A stretch of DNA of 64,000 nt from Afipia clevelandensis ATCC 49720 (GTDB lineage Bacteria; Pseudomonadota; Alphaproteobacteria; Rhizobiales; Xanthobacteraceae). Position 1 is the first letter of the stretch, and the number at the start of each line of letters is the position of its first letter. Location of the stretch: assembly GCF_000336555.1 (NCBI RefSeq), contig NZ_KB375281.1, positions 3,323,848 to 3,387,847 on the forward strand. The letters are read 5' to 3'. The translations under genes and the position numbers were made by a program. Positions 31,515 through 41,853 of the stretch are shown here, in pieces. Under the pieces are notes generated by a model, which saw only the letters and a list, made by a program, of their open reading frames with translations, was not told where the DNA came from and did not search any database.

Positions 31515-31634
31515 TCAGTTGCGGCGGATATAGACGTTTTCGGCCTGTGCGGCAAGGGCTTCCGGGTCAGGCGGCCCGCCGGTGGAACCTGCCCGACCGG
31601 CGCCAGCGGCTGATTTTCCGCCAAATCGCTCCAT
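31515..31634 (-). CDS. Unannotated 39-aa small protein or leader peptide
   Basis: The ATG at 31632-31634 is preceded by GGAGGTG (31641-31647), a near-perfect ribosome site at good spacing. The frame encodes 39 residues, beginning [16 protein letters not shown] and ending AENVYIRRN, with a TGA at 31515. The Gly/Ala-rich start and charged end match no family I recognise. A strong terminator follows at 31458-31490, giving a self-contained short transcription unit upstream of rimP. It may be a real small protein or a leader peptide. Confidence 0.65.
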   Translation of the reverse strand: MERFGGKSAAGAGRAGSTGGPPDPEALAAQAENVYIRRN

Positions 31635-31802
31635 TTTGCACACCTCCACGTAACCTTGTCGGCCGGCATACCCCATTCGGGGGATACGGCCGTTGCGGCT
31701 AACCGTTAATTCACCCGGCGGGGCCTACAGTCCGCCCGCGTCCCGGGCGGAGCGGCCACAGCGAGGGTGGAACCGCCGTACCGGTGCGCGAACGAGATTT
31801 CT

Positions 31803-32885
31803 ATGGCCGCTGCGCTTTCGCTGATTCCCGAACTCGATGACATCGTCAAGAATGGCTCCGCGGAGAAGCGGGCAGAGGCGATCGAGCGAATCTCCAGCCT
31901 CTTTCTGCAGGGGGCTGCGCATTTCGAGACCAAACATGTCGCGCTGTTCGACGACATTCTGGTTGGCCTCGTCCCCGCCACCGAAATCGAGACGCGAGCG
32001 GAACTCGCCGAACGCCTGTCAAAACTCGATAACGCGCCGCCGACGCTGGTGAAGCAACTCGCGCGCGAAGCCGAAATCAGGATCGCGGGGCCAATCCTCA
32101 GCCGCTCGCCGCTGCTGGACGATCCCACCCTTGTCGATATCGCGCGCGGCCGGGGGCAGGAACATCTCGCCGCGATTTCGGGGCGTAAGACGCTGTCGCC
32201 GGCGGTGACCGATGTGATCGTCCGCCGTGGTGACCGTGATGTCGTGCGCAATGTCGCCGCCAATGCCGGCGCGCAGTTTTCCGAATTTGGCTATTCAGGA
32301 CTGGTCAAGCGCGCGACCGACGACGGCATGCTGGCGCTGACCGTCGGACAGCGCGAAGATCTTCCCGCAGCGACGCTGAAGCAGTTGCTTGCCAAATCGG
32401 TCGATGTGGTGCGCCGCCGTCTGTTCGACATGGCCAAGCCGAAACAGAAGGCCGCGATCAATCAGGCGATGATCGAACTGTCGGGCGCGCCGAAATCGCA
32501 GCCGCAGGCGCGCGACTTCGAGCCGGCGCAACGCGCCATCCTGGCGCTGCATCATGCCGGCAATCTCGATCAGGCGGCGTTGCTCGATTTCGCCCGGCAG
32601 CACAAGTATGAGGAGGCCGTGGCCGCGCTCGCCGCGATGACGGGCATGCGGCTCAACGTCGTCAACCAGCTCATGCTGGGGGATCGTTACGATCCGGTCC
32701 TGCTGCTTGGAAAGTCGATCGGACTGGAATGGGCGACCGTGCGCGCGCTGCTCGTGCTGCGGCTTGGCCCCGGCAAGGTGCCGTCCGGTCCCGATATCGA
32801 AGAAGCGCGGATCAACTACGAGCGGCTGTCGCCGGCGACCGCGCAACGTGTGCTGACGTTCTGGCGTCTGCGCGACAAGGCCTAG
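31803..32885 (+). CDS. DUF2336-domain protein
   Basis: 360 aa, largely alpha-helical with HEAT-like repeats and no signal peptide or TM segment. Segments such as LSRSPLLDDPTLVDIARGRG, TDVIVRRGDRDVVRNVAAN and FSEFGYSGLVKRA are typical of DUF2336, a family common in Alphaproteobacteria with no firm function. The start at 31803 is preferred; 12 more codons are open upstream. Convergent with trmB, and their stop codons overlap in CCTAGG (32881-32886). Confidence 0.82.
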   Translation: MAAALSLIPELDDIVKNGSAEKRAEAIERISSLFLQGAAHFETKHVALFDDILVGLVPATEIETRAELAERLSKLDNAPPTLVKQLAREAEIRIAGPILSRSPLLDDPTLVDIARGRGQEHLAAISGRKTLSPAVTDVIVRRGDRDVVRNVAANAGAQFSEFGYSGLVKRATDDGMLALTVGQREDLPAATLKQLLAKSVDVVRRRLFDMAKPKQKAAINQAMIELSGAPKSQPQARDFEPAQRAILALHHAGNLDQAALLDFARQHKYEEAVAALAAMTGMRLNVVNQLMLGDRYDPVLLLGKSIGLEWATVRALLVLRLGPGKVPSGPDIEEARINYERLSPATAQRVLTFWRLRDKA

Positions 32886-33637
32886 GCGTTCGTTCGCTTG
32901 AAAATCAGATAAGCGGCCTTGCGTCCCTCGCGCTCGGCTTTGCGGCCGTAGCGCGTCATCGTGTAGTGCGGCCAGGGCTTGCGCCAGTCATCGGCCCGCT
33001 CCGCTATCCATGCAAAGTCTTTCGATCGCTGCATGTGCATCAGCGTCCATGAACAGTAGTCGTCGATATCGCTGACAAAACGGAATTCGCCTGCGGGATC
33101 GAGCACGCGCGAGATCTGCGCGATGGTAGCGTCCTGCACGAAGCGGCGCTTCCAGTGCCGCCGCTTCGGCCACGGATCGGGATGAATGAGATCAATGCGT
33201 TTGAAACTTCCGGCGCGCGCCCAGCCCAGAAGCTCGGCGGCGTCACCCGCGAACAGGCGGATGTTGGTGATGTTGTTCGCCTCTATCAGCGACAGGATCT
33301 TCGCCATGCCGTTGATGTAGGGCTCGCAGCCGATAAAGCCGGTCTGCGGATGCGCGAGCGCCTCGGCGACAAGATGCTCGCCGCCGCCGAAGCCGATCTC
33401 CAGCCGCATGTCATCGACCGGTGCATCGAACAGCGATGCAGGAGCGGAGGCGTCCGCCGTCGCAAGATCAAGGGTGAGCCGGGGCAGCAGATGCTCCATC
33501 AGATCGGTCTGATGGTTGCGGAGCTTGTGTCCCTTGCGCCGTCCGAAGAACGAACCGTGGCTGTGCCCTGCAGCCTGCGAAGATGACGCGATGCCGTCCG
33601 CTGACTTCGTCATCTGCCGGTCCTGGCCGTTCATCAT
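32882..33637 (-). CDS. trmB: tRNA (guanine-N7-)-methyltransferase TrmB
   Basis: Methylates G46 in the variable loop of tRNA using SAM. Motifs: FFGRRKGHKLRNHQTDL, the SAM site EIGFGGGEHLV, and the family's IHPDPWPKRRHWKRRFV. 251 aa. The N-terminal ~27 residues are poorly structured; a start at 33613 (MTKSADG), with AGGACC before it, is a fair alternative. Only 73 bp separate it from the XRE regulator, where related genomes often carry metK. Confidence 0.95.
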   Translation of the reverse strand: MMNGQDRQMTKSADGIASSSQAAGHSHGSFFGRRKGHKLRNHQTDLMEHLLPRLTLDLATADASAPASLFDAPVDDMRLEIGFGGGEHLVAEALAHPQTGFIGCEPYINGMAKILSLIEANNITNIRLFAGDAAELLGWARAGSFKRIDLIHPDPWPKRRHWKRRFVQDATIAQISRVLDPAGEFRFVSDIDDYCSWTLMHMQRSKDFAWIAERADDWRKPWPHYTMTRYGRKAEREGRKAAYLIFKRTNA

Positions 33638-33710
33638 CGTGAATGGAAAATCTTGAATAGCTCCGGCTCGCGCTGCGCCACGTGTGTTCGTTCAACGCAC
33701 GAGCATGAGT

Positions 33711-34127
33711 TCAGGTCGGGTCGGATTGCTCGCGTGCGGCCATCTGCTCGACAAGCTCCACGATGCTGCGGCGGAGCCGGGCATCGGTGATCCGCGTGAA
33801 AGCCCGGGTCAGCGCCAGGCCTTCGGATGTGGCAAGAAAATCCGAGACGTAGGCGGGCGACTGCGCTTCGCTCAGTCCCGCCAGGGCGTTCGGGCCAGCA
33901 GGGCCGCCCTCGAACAAGAACGAAACCGGGACCTGAAGAATATCCGAAATCTGCTGCAGGCGGCTTGCACCGATGCGGTTGGTGCCCTTCTCGTATTTCT
34001 GGACCTGCTGGAATGTCAGGCCGAGCGCTTCGCCGAGCTTTTCCTGGCTCATGCCCAGCATGATGCGGCGCATGCGAACACGGCTGCCGACATACTTGTC
34101 GATTGGATTTGGGGCCTTGGGCGTCAT
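33711..34127 (-). CDS. XRE-family helix-turn-helix regulator
   Basis: 138 aa. HTH_3 domain at about 15-70: VGSRVRMRRIMLGMSQEKLG, LTFQQVQKYEKGTNRI, SRLQQISDILQVPVSFLF. The C-terminal half is helical (ALTRAFTRITDARLRRSIVE). The start at 34127 (MTPKAPNP) is preferred to a frame from 34169. This regulator sits beside lnt in many Rhizobiales; its targets are unknown to me. 189 bp downstream of lnt on the same strand. Confidence 0.9.
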   Translation of the reverse strand: MTPKAPNPIDKYVGSRVRMRRIMLGMSQEKLGEALGLTFQQVQKYEKGTNRIGASRLQQISDILQVPVSFLFEGGPAGPNALAGLSEAQSPAYVSDFLATSEGLALTRAFTRITDARLRRSIVELVEQMAAREQSDPT

Positions 34128-34316
34128 CTCAAACTCCGCGCCGTCAGCCTGCCGGGCACAAATACCCAAGGCGAGACGGCGGTTTATTCGGCATACGCTG
34201 CCGCATGCGGGATCGTCAAATGCTAGTCATACACGTGCTGAAGATTTTAGGTTACGGCGACATTCTGACGCCGGGTTCCATGAACCGGCGCGCGGCGGGC
34301 CACTAGATACGGTGTT

Positions 34317-35918
34317 TCAGGCCTTCGGTTTCACGCGGCGGCGAAGAACGATCAGGACCGACAAGGCTACCGCCAGCGCTGCGGGAATATCCCGAACCCT
34401 TGAAAAAATCGTTGGTGCTGTCGGCCTCGGCAATGGTGAATCGAGGACGCCTTCCCTGCCAAGCTCCAGATGCGCAATGATGCGTCCGACCGGATCAATG
34501 ACCGCGGAAATGCCGGTGTTCGCAGAACGGACGAGCGGCAGCCCTTCTTCAACCGCGCGCAAGCGCGCCTGCTGGAGATGCTGGTAGGGGCCGGTGGAAA
34601 TTCCGAACCAGCCATCGTTGGTCAGGTTGACGATCCAGCCGGGACGATCCGCGCCGGGAACGATGGCGCCCGGAAAGATCGCCTCATAGCAGATCAGCGG
34701 CAGCATGCGCGGCGCATTCGGAATGTTCATCGTGCGCCGCCGGTCGCCGGGAATGAATCCGCCGCGCACTTTCGTGATCTGCACGAAGCCGAGTTTCTCC
34801 ATCGCCGACTGAAACGGCAGATATTCTCCGAACGGCACGAGATGCAGCTTGTCGTAGACCGACAGGATCGTCCCGTCATGGTCGATCACATAGATCGAAT
34901 TGTAGGCGCGCGTGATCTGCGTTCCCGCGGGCTGATCGGGCGGCCGAATGGCGCCGGTGACCAGAACCGTTCCCTGCGGCAGCAGATTGGCGATCTGCGC
35001 CATGGCGTCGGCTTCGCGCGAAAGGAAAAACGGAAAAGCGGATTCGGGCCAGATGAGTATCGTGGCGTCGCGGATGCCGCTCGACTGCGGTCCGGTCGCG
35101 CGATCCGACAGCGACAGATACTTTTCCATCACCATCTGCTTGGCGGAATAGTTGAACTTCACGTCCTGCTGCAGGTTCGGCTGCATCAGCCGCAGCTTCA
35201 CGCCCGCCACGAGTTGCGTCGGATGCGTGGTCAGCCGGAACGCGCCGTAGAGAGCCATCGCGGCGAGAACGAGAAGAGAGAGTGCGGGCGCCATCCATGG
35301 GCGGCGCGTCACGGCGCGATCATCCGCGAGAGCCGCAGGACTTGCGAACACCGCAAGCGCGACGAAGGTCAGACCCCAGAGGCCCACCAGCGAAGCCGTC
35401 TGCGCCAGCGCAAGCGGTTCGGTCAGCGCGTAACCGAAGGCGTTCCATGGAAAGCCGGTGAGGATGTGCCCGCGCAACCATTCGCTGAAGGTCAGCGCGC
35501 TGGCGAAACTGAGAATCCGTAAGGCGCCGGGCACCCAGATCAATCGGGCAAGCGCGAAGCCAAGCGCCATGAACAGCGCGAGACCTGCCGGCAATCCCAT
35601 CACCGCGAAGGGCAGCAGCCACGCAAATGTCTCGGCATCGACAAGGAATGCGTAGCCGATCCAGTAAAGCCCCGCGGTGAAATAGCCGAAGCCGAACCAC
35701 CAGCCACTCAGCGCCGCCGCCGGAATGCCGCCGAGGCGTCCGGCGCCAGCGCCGTCGATCAGCCAGACCATCACAGGAATGGTCAGAAAGAGAATCGGCC
35801 AGGCGTTGAACGGCGCCATCGCCAGCGCCGACAGCGCACCCGCGATCCATGCGAGCGCCGCGCGCTTCCAGCCCCACGAGAGAATGATCGAGGCGATGAG
35901 CGCGCGGAACGAATTCAT
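34317..35918 (-). CDS. lnt: Apolipoprotein N-acyltransferase
   Basis: Inner-membrane enzyme that adds the third acyl chain to the N-terminal Cys of lipoproteins. 533 aa: about six TM helices in the first 220 residues, then a periplasmic nitrilase-like domain with the Glu-Lys-Cys triad in WPESAFPFF, VYDKLHLVPFGEYLP and LICYEAIFP, and a C-terminal TM helix. The ATG overlaps the corC stop (ATGA, 35915-35918). Confidence 0.96.
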   Translation of the reverse strand: MNSFRALIASIILSWGWKRAALAWIAGALSALAMAPFNAWPILFLTIPVMVWLIDGAGAGRLGGIPAAALSGWWFGFGYFTAGLYWIGYAFLVDAETFAWLLPFAVMGLPAGLALFMALGFALARLIWVPGALRILSFASALTFSEWLRGHILTGFPWNAFGYALTEPLALAQTASLVGLWGLTFVALAVFASPAALADDRAVTRRPWMAPALSLLVLAAMALYGAFRLTTHPTQLVAGVKLRLMQPNLQQDVKFNYSAKQMVMEKYLSLSDRATGPQSSGIRDATILIWPESAFPFFLSREADAMAQIANLLPQGTVLVTGAIRPPDQPAGTQITRAYNSIYVIDHDGTILSVYDKLHLVPFGEYLPFQSAMEKLGFVQITKVRGGFIPGDRRRTMNIPNAPRMLPLICYEAIFPGAIVPGADRPGWIVNLTNDGWFGISTGPYQHLQQARLRAVEEGLPLVRSANTGISAVIDPVGRIIAHLELGREGVLDSPLPRPTAPTIFSRVRDIPAALAVALSVLIVLRRRVKPKA

Positions 35919-37048
35919 CGGCTGCCGGTGCTGTCGCTGGATGAGGCGGGATTGGCGGGATCGATGCCTTGTGCCTGAGCCGCGTCGGCGGCGGCTTCGC
36001 GGCGGCGCAATTCGCGATGACGCAGGTTGGAGCGGTCCTTGTGCGTGCCGATGCGCACGCGCTTGACGCGGCGCGGATCGGCGTCGAGGACTTCGATTTC
36101 AAAGTCGCCCGGGCCGGAAATGATTTCACCGCGCACCGGCAGGCGGCCGACCTGTGTCACCAGATAGCCGCCGAGCGTGTCGACATCCTCGCCGGCCTCG
36201 CCGGTGTCGAAATCTTCGCCCACCACGGACTGCACGTCCTCGAGGCTGGCACGGGCATCGGCGATGAACGATCCATCGGACTGCCTGACCACGGATGGCG
36301 CCTCGTCGCCGTCATGTTCGTCGTCGATCTCGCCTACCACCTGTTCGACAATGTCTTCGATCGAGACAAGGCCGTCAGTGCCGCCGTATTCGTCCACCAC
36401 CAGTGCCAGATGGATGCGTGTCGCCTGCATCTGCGCCAGAAGGTCGATGGCAGGCATCGACGGCGGAACGTAGATCAGCTTGCGCATGATGTCGGCATCC
36501 GCCAGCTTCATCCGCAGGTCCACCGAGCGCAGATCGAGGCCGGCAGGAAACGGCTTCTTGCGTTTGGCGTTGACCTCGTCGTCGACCTTCGCCTTCGAGG
36601 TCATGAAGGCGAGCAGATCGCGGATGTGAACGAAGCCTTCGGGATCGTCGAGCGTGTCGTTGTAGACCACGAGGCGGGAATGGGCCGCGCTCTCGAACAG
36701 GCTCATCAGTTCGCCGAGCGAGATGTCGCGCTTTACCGCGACAATGTCGCCGCGCGGCACCATCACGTCGGCGATGCGCCGCTCGTGCAGGCCGAGGATG
36801 TTGCGCAGCATGGTGCGCTCGACCGTGGTAAAACTGGTCTCGTCCGGCGTGGTGGCATCGAGCACCACCTGAAGGTCGGCGCGCGCCGACCCCGCTTTCC
36901 ATCCGAACAGCGCGCGCAGCGCGCGCATCAGCCAGAGTTCGGAGGAGGGGCGCAGCACCTCGCCCTGCTGCACGGGCACCGGCAGATTGCCCGGCCGTTG
37001 CGGGCCAGGACGTTCGGTGTCGGATTTGGCAGCGAGAGGTTCGGGCAC
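35915..37048 (-). CDS. corC: CorC/HlyC-type CBS-domain protein
   Basis: 377 aa with no TM segment. Two CBS domains (about 70-200: [55 protein letters not shown]) and a C-terminal CorC_HlyC domain ([37 protein letters not shown]). Linked to Mg/Co efflux or envelope integrity in other bacteria. Starts directly after the ybeY stop with no gap and is coupled to lnt. Confidence 0.93.
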   Translation of the reverse strand: MPEPLAAKSDTERPGPQRPGNLPVPVQQGEVLRPSSELWLMRALRALFGWKAGSARADLQVVLDATTPDETSFTTVERTMLRNILGLHERRIADVMVPRGDIVAVKRDISLGELMSLFESAAHSRLVVYNDTLDDPEGFVHIRDLLAFMTSKAKVDDEVNAKRKKPFPAGLDLRSVDLRMKLADADIMRKLIYVPPSMPAIDLLAQMQATRIHLALVVDEYGGTDGLVSIEDIVEQVVGEIDDEHDGDEAPSVVRQSDGSFIADARASLEDVQSVVGEDFDTGEAGEDVDTLGGYLVTQVGRLPVRGEIISGPGDFEIEVLDADPRRVKRVRIGTHKDRSNLRHRELRRREAAADAAQAQGIDPANPASSSDSTGSR

Positions 37049-37558
37049 TTAGTTCACCTGGTCGTCGTGCGCGTAAGGATCGGGAATTCCGAGTTGCGCC
37101 AGAATATCGCGTTCGAGGCCTTCCATGATCTCGGCGTCATCGTCGGTTTCATGATCGTAGCCTATCAGATGCAGGAAGCCGTGTACGGCCAGATGGCTGA
37201 GATGATGCTCGAACGGCTTGTGCTCGCTGTCGGCCTCCTTGCGCGTCGTCTCGTAGGCGATCGCGATATCGCCGAGCATGCGCGGCGCGTCGTCATCGGC
37301 GGGCGTGCGCTCCGGCTGCAGCGCAGGGAAGGACAGCACGTTGGTCGGCTTGTCGATGCCGCGCCAGTTGTTGTTGAGGGTGCGAATGCCCGCATCGTCG
37401 GTCAGCATGACGGCGACCTCGGCGTCCGCCGTATCGGCATCGACCATGGCGGCCGCGGCCTCGATGGCGCGATGAACGATCGTCTCCGCGCTGCTTTCGC
37501 CGGCCCAGCAGTCGGCCGTGACTAGCACTTCGGTTGCGGGAAGATTGGCGGGTGTCAT
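37049..37558 (-). CDS. ybeY: Endoribonuclease YbeY
   Basis: Zinc endoribonuclease for 16S rRNA 3' end maturation and 70S quality control. The metal site HLAVHGFLHLIGYDHETDDD has the three conserved His (HGxLHLxGYDH). The start at 37558 (MTPANLPATEV) gives 169 aa; in-frame ATGs at 37591 and 37627 would overlap the phoH end by 17 and 53 bp and are possible because the operon is tight. Between phoH and corC. Confidence 0.95.
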   Translation of the reverse strand: MTPANLPATEVLVTADCWAGESSAETIVHRAIEAAAAMVDADTADAEVAVMLTDDAGIRTLNNNWRGIDKPTNVLSFPALQPERTPADDDAPRMLGDIAIAYETTRKEADSEHKPFEHHLSHLAVHGFLHLIGYDHETDDDAEIMEGLERDILAQLGIPDPYAHDDQVN

Positions 37559-37574
37559 GGCGGCAATCGCGCGT

Positions 37575-38624
37575 TCAGGATTTGCCTGCATCGGGTTTCT
37601 TGGGCGTGCCTTCGTAAGCGGCGACAATGCGCGCCACGAGTTCGTGGCGAATCACGTCCTGCCCGGTGAAGCGCACCTGCGTGATGCCTTCGACGCCGTC
37701 GAGCAGCTTTGCAGCTTCCGCCAGCCCCGACGGCTGGCCGTTGGGCAGATCGACCTGGCTCGGATCGCCGGTGATGATCATCCGGCTGTTTTCGCCAAGG
37801 CGGGTCAGAAACATTTTCATCTGCATCGACGTGGTGTTCTGCGCTTCATCGAGGATGATCGCGGCATTCGTCAGCGTTCGGCCACGCATGAAGGCGAGCG
37901 GCGCGATTTCGATCTCGCCGCTCTGCAGGCCGCGCTCGACCACGCGGGAGTCCATCAGGTCGTACAGCGCATCGTAGATCGGCCGCAGATAGGGATCGAC
38001 CTTCTCGCGCATGTCGCCCGGCAAGAATCCGAGCCGCTCGCCGGCCTCGACAGCGGGACGCGACAGGATGATGCGATCGACTTCCTTGCGCTCGAACAAC
38101 TGGCAGGCCTGCGCCACCGCAAGCCATGTCTTGCCGGTGCCGGCCGGGCCGATGCCGAACACGAGTTCGTGGCGCTTCAGTGCGCGGATGTAGGAATCCT
38201 GCGCGGCGGTGCGCGCGCGCACCGGACGCTTGCGCAGGTTGATTTCCTCGAATTGCGACTTCGCGGCCTTGGGATCGAATTCGAACAGCGAGCCTTGCGC
38301 GATCACGGCGCGGATCGCGCCTTCGACATCGCCCTGGGCGATATCCTGGCTGCGGATCGCCTGTTCGTAGAGCATTTCCAGCACGCGGCGTGCGGCGTCG
38401 CAGCCGTCGCGAGATCCGGCGATGGTGATGTGGTTGCCGCGGGAGTCAGCGACCACGCCGAGACGCCGCTCGATCAGCGCGAGATTCTGTCCATAGGGGC
38501 CGACCAGCGCGGAGGCTGCGCCGTTGTCGTCGAAGGCGACGACGATCTGGGCTTCGTGCGGAGTATGAACGTCAGCCTTGCGGCCAGGTGCGAGTGTCGG
38601 CGAATCCGATGCGCTTTTTGGCAA
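37575..38624 (-). CDS. PhoH-family ATPase
   Basis: 349-aa PhoH/YbeZ-type protein. KH-like N-terminal segment (LVGPYGQNLALIERRLGV), Walker A GPAGTGKTWLA, Walker B with AAIILDEAQNTT, and MIITGDPSQVDLP. YbeZ partners the endoribonuclease YbeY, encoded next; the pairing is conserved. Starts 4 bp after the miaB stop. Confidence 0.95.
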   Translation of the reverse strand: MPKSASDSPTLAPGRKADVHTPHEAQIVVAFDDNGAASALVGPYGQNLALIERRLGVVADSRGNHITIAGSRDGCDAARRVLEMLYEQAIRSQDIAQGDVEGAIRAVIAQGSLFEFDPKAAKSQFEEINLRKRPVRARTAAQDSYIRALKRHELVFGIGPAGTGKTWLAVAQACQLFERKEVDRIILSRPAVEAGERLGFLPGDMREKVDPYLRPIYDALYDLMDSRVVERGLQSGEIEIAPLAFMRGRTLTNAAIILDEAQNTTSMQMKMFLTRLGENSRMIITGDPSQVDLPNGQPSGLAEAAKLLDGVEGITQVRFTGQDVIRHELVARIVAAYEGTPKKPDAGKS

Positions 38625-38628
38625 GGGT

Positions 38629-40029
<1,401 letters not shown>

Positions 40030-40136
40030 TCAGATCCTGACAGGCGGCAGTTCGGGCCGCTTTCCGGCGTTTCAGATATAGGGAAAGGGCCGCGAAATCC
40101 AGCGACCGGGCCACGGCAGGATTGCTGAAAAACCAG

Positions 40137-40835
40137 CTAAATGGCTGTTATTTCATCCCGATTGAGCATTTGCGCGGCCAGGGCGGGCAGTTTGCGCATA
40201 TCGTCGATGACGATTGTGGCTCCGGCGGCGCGCAACCGGTTCCCGTCGCCGGGGCGGCAATGGCTGCCGCCGGTAAATCCGATCACAGTCATTCCGGCGG
40301 CGAACGCGCCGGTCACGCCCGGCACAGAGTCCTCAATCACGAGGCATCGCGCGGGCGGCGTGTTCATCTGAGCGGCGGCGAACAGGAACAGGTCTGGCGC
40401 AGGCTTGCCGTGCGCGACCTGCATCGCCGAAAAAAGATGCGGATCGAAGTGGCCGATCAGTCCTGTGGTGCTAAGGCTTGAGCGAATGCGCGTCGGCGTG
40501 CCCGATGAGGCCACGCAGATTTCTTGCGATAATTTGCCGAGCGTCTCGGCGATATGCGGAACGGGCGCAAGTTTCTCGCCGAACACGCGGTCGATGGTCG
40601 CACGCAATTGCGCGGTGTAGGTGTCGGGCAGAACGCGGCCGAGTTCGCCTTCGACCTCAAGCCGCGCCTCGCGCGCCGAGCGTCCGAGAAAACGTTCATG
40701 CACCTGCGCGGCGGTGATGGTGTAACCGTATTCGGTCAGCACGTCGGCATGAACGACGCAGGCGAGCGCCTCGCTGTCAACCAGCACGCCGTCGCAATCG
40801 AAGATAATGAGATCGTAGGGGGGCGGCGTGCTCAA
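40137..40835 (-). CDS. HAD-superfamily phosphatase (beta-phosphoglucomutase/GPH-like), TTG start
   Basis: HAD hydrolase with nucleophile DCDGVLVDSEA, the helical cap (FLGRSAREARLE), Ser/Thr motif VASSGTPTRI, Lys region and VIEDSVPGVTGAFAAGM with the acidic pair. The start is taken as TTG at 40835 (STPPPYDLI follows), whose last three bases overlap the fur TGA (TTGA), giving 232 aa and tight coupling. The ATG at 40877 would overlap fur by 46 bp and add residues unlike the family. Substrate unknown. Confidence 0.87.
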   Translation of the reverse strand: MSTPPPYDLIIFDCDGVLVDSEALACVVHADVLTEYGYTITAAQVHERFLGRSAREARLEVEGELGRVLPDTYTAQLRATIDRVFGEKLAPVPHIAETLGKLSQEICVASSGTPTRIRSSLSTTGLIGHFDPHLFSAMQVAHGKPAPDLFLFAAAQMNTPPARCLVIEDSVPGVTGAFAAGMTVIGFTGGSHCRPGDGNRLRAAGATIVIDDMRKLPALAAQMLNRDEITAI

Positions 40836-41296
40836 GTCTTGTCGTCGTCCCGGGTCTTCTCGTCCAGCGGGACGCAATACAGCTCAAGCCGGTGATCGAC
40901 CAGCTTGTAGCCGAGCTTGCGCGCGATCTCGGTCTGCAGCTTTTCGATTTCCTCGGAGGTGAATTCGATCACCTTGCCATCGCGCAGATTGATGAGGTGG
41001 TCGTGATGGCTCTCCGGCACCTGCTCGTAGCGGGCGCGGCCTTCGCGAAAATCATGACGCTCGATGATGCCGGCGTCCTCGAACAGCTTCACGGTGCGAT
41101 AGACCGTCGAGATGGAAATCTTGTCGTCGACCGCGATGCAGCGCCGGTAAAGTTCCTCGACATCGGGATGATCCATGGCTTCGGCCAGGACGCGCGCAAT
41201 CACCCGGCGCTGTTCGGTCATGCGCATGCCGGCGGCAGCGCAGCGCTTCTCGATATCCGTATGCTTGCCCGGAGGCATGGATTTGAGGGCGGTCAT
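40832..41296 (-). CDS. fur: Fur-family metal regulator (Fur/Mur)
   Basis: 154 aa. Winged helix: MRMTEQRRVIARVLAEA, SISTVYRTVKLFEDAGI; metal-site residues in ESHHDHLINLRDGKVIEF; C-terminal helix KLGYKLVDHRLELYCVPL. It lacks the CxxC pairs that bind structural zinc in E. coli Fur and has a single Cys near the end, as in alphaproteobacterial Fur/Mur proteins that respond to manganese or iron. Unlike Irr in this window it has no haem motif. Second in tsaB-rimI-fur-HAD order, 45 bp after rimI. Confidence 0.92.
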   Translation of the reverse strand: MTALKSMPPGKHTDIEKRCAAAGMRMTEQRRVIARVLAEAMDHPDVEELYRRCIAVDDKISISTVYRTVKLFEDAGIIERHDFREGRARYEQVPESHHDHLINLRDGKVIEFTSEEIEKLQTEIARKLGYKLVDHRLELYCVPLDEKTRDDDKT

Positions 41297-41341
41297 GATT
41301 ATTCCCGGTGGATGGAGACGTGTTTTGCCACCGTAGCGAGC

Positions 41342-41848
41342 TTACGACAAGTCTCGTCGCATGACGACGGCGTTCAATTCGGTGCCGCCGGCATCCTTGT
41401 AATACCGGTCGCGGCGGCCGACCACGCGAAATCCGGCGCGTTCATACAGCGCGCGGGCGGGGCGATTATTTTCTTCAACTTCGAGGAACACGGTTTTCAG
41501 GCCATGCCCGGCGAGATGTCCGAGATGGGTGCGCAAGAGTTCGCGCGAGAATCCGTGGCCGCGATGTTTCTGCGCCACGGCGACAGAGAGGATTTCAGCC
41601 TCGTCCGCAGCCGTGCGCGAAACGATGAAGCCGATCGTTGCGCCACCCATCCGCAGCCGGTGCGCCAGCGCGTTGCGTTCGATCAGGATCTGCTCGAACT
41701 CCTCGGTGCTCCAGCCGCGATGAAACGCCGCGCGGTGCAGTTGCGACAGCCGTGGCGCGTCGCGCAGGTTTGCAGGCTCGACCGCCGTCTCGGGCCGCTT
41801 GAACAGATGCGGGAAGAACCTGCCAAGAAACGAGGTGAGATGCGCCAT
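41342..41848 (-). CDS. rimI: RimI-like GNAT N-acetyltransferase
   Basis: 168-aa GNAT enzyme; RimI acetylates the N-terminus of ribosomal protein S18. Acetyl-CoA loop QKHRGHGFSRELL and downstream VFLEVEENNRPARALYERAGF with VGRRDRYY are the family signature. The start at 41848 (MAHLTSFLGRF) lies 5 bp after the tsaB stop; a frame to 41971 is open but overlaps tsaB. The tsaB-rimI pair is conserved in many bacteria. Confidence 0.93.
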   Translation of the reverse strand: MAHLTSFLGRFFPHLFKRPETAVEPANLRDAPRLSQLHRAAFHRGWSTEEFEQILIERNALAHRLRMGGATIGFIVSRTAADEAEILSVAVAQKHRGHGFSRELLRTHLGHLAGHGLKTVFLEVEENNRPARALYERAGFRVVGRRDRYYKDAGGTELNAVVMRRDLS

Positions 41849-41853
41849 GATGG

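Noticed and set aside
34128-34316. Possible SAM-type riboswitch near xre/lnt
   Set aside because: The gap shows no clear aptamer-like stem arrangement, and metK, the usual target, is not here.
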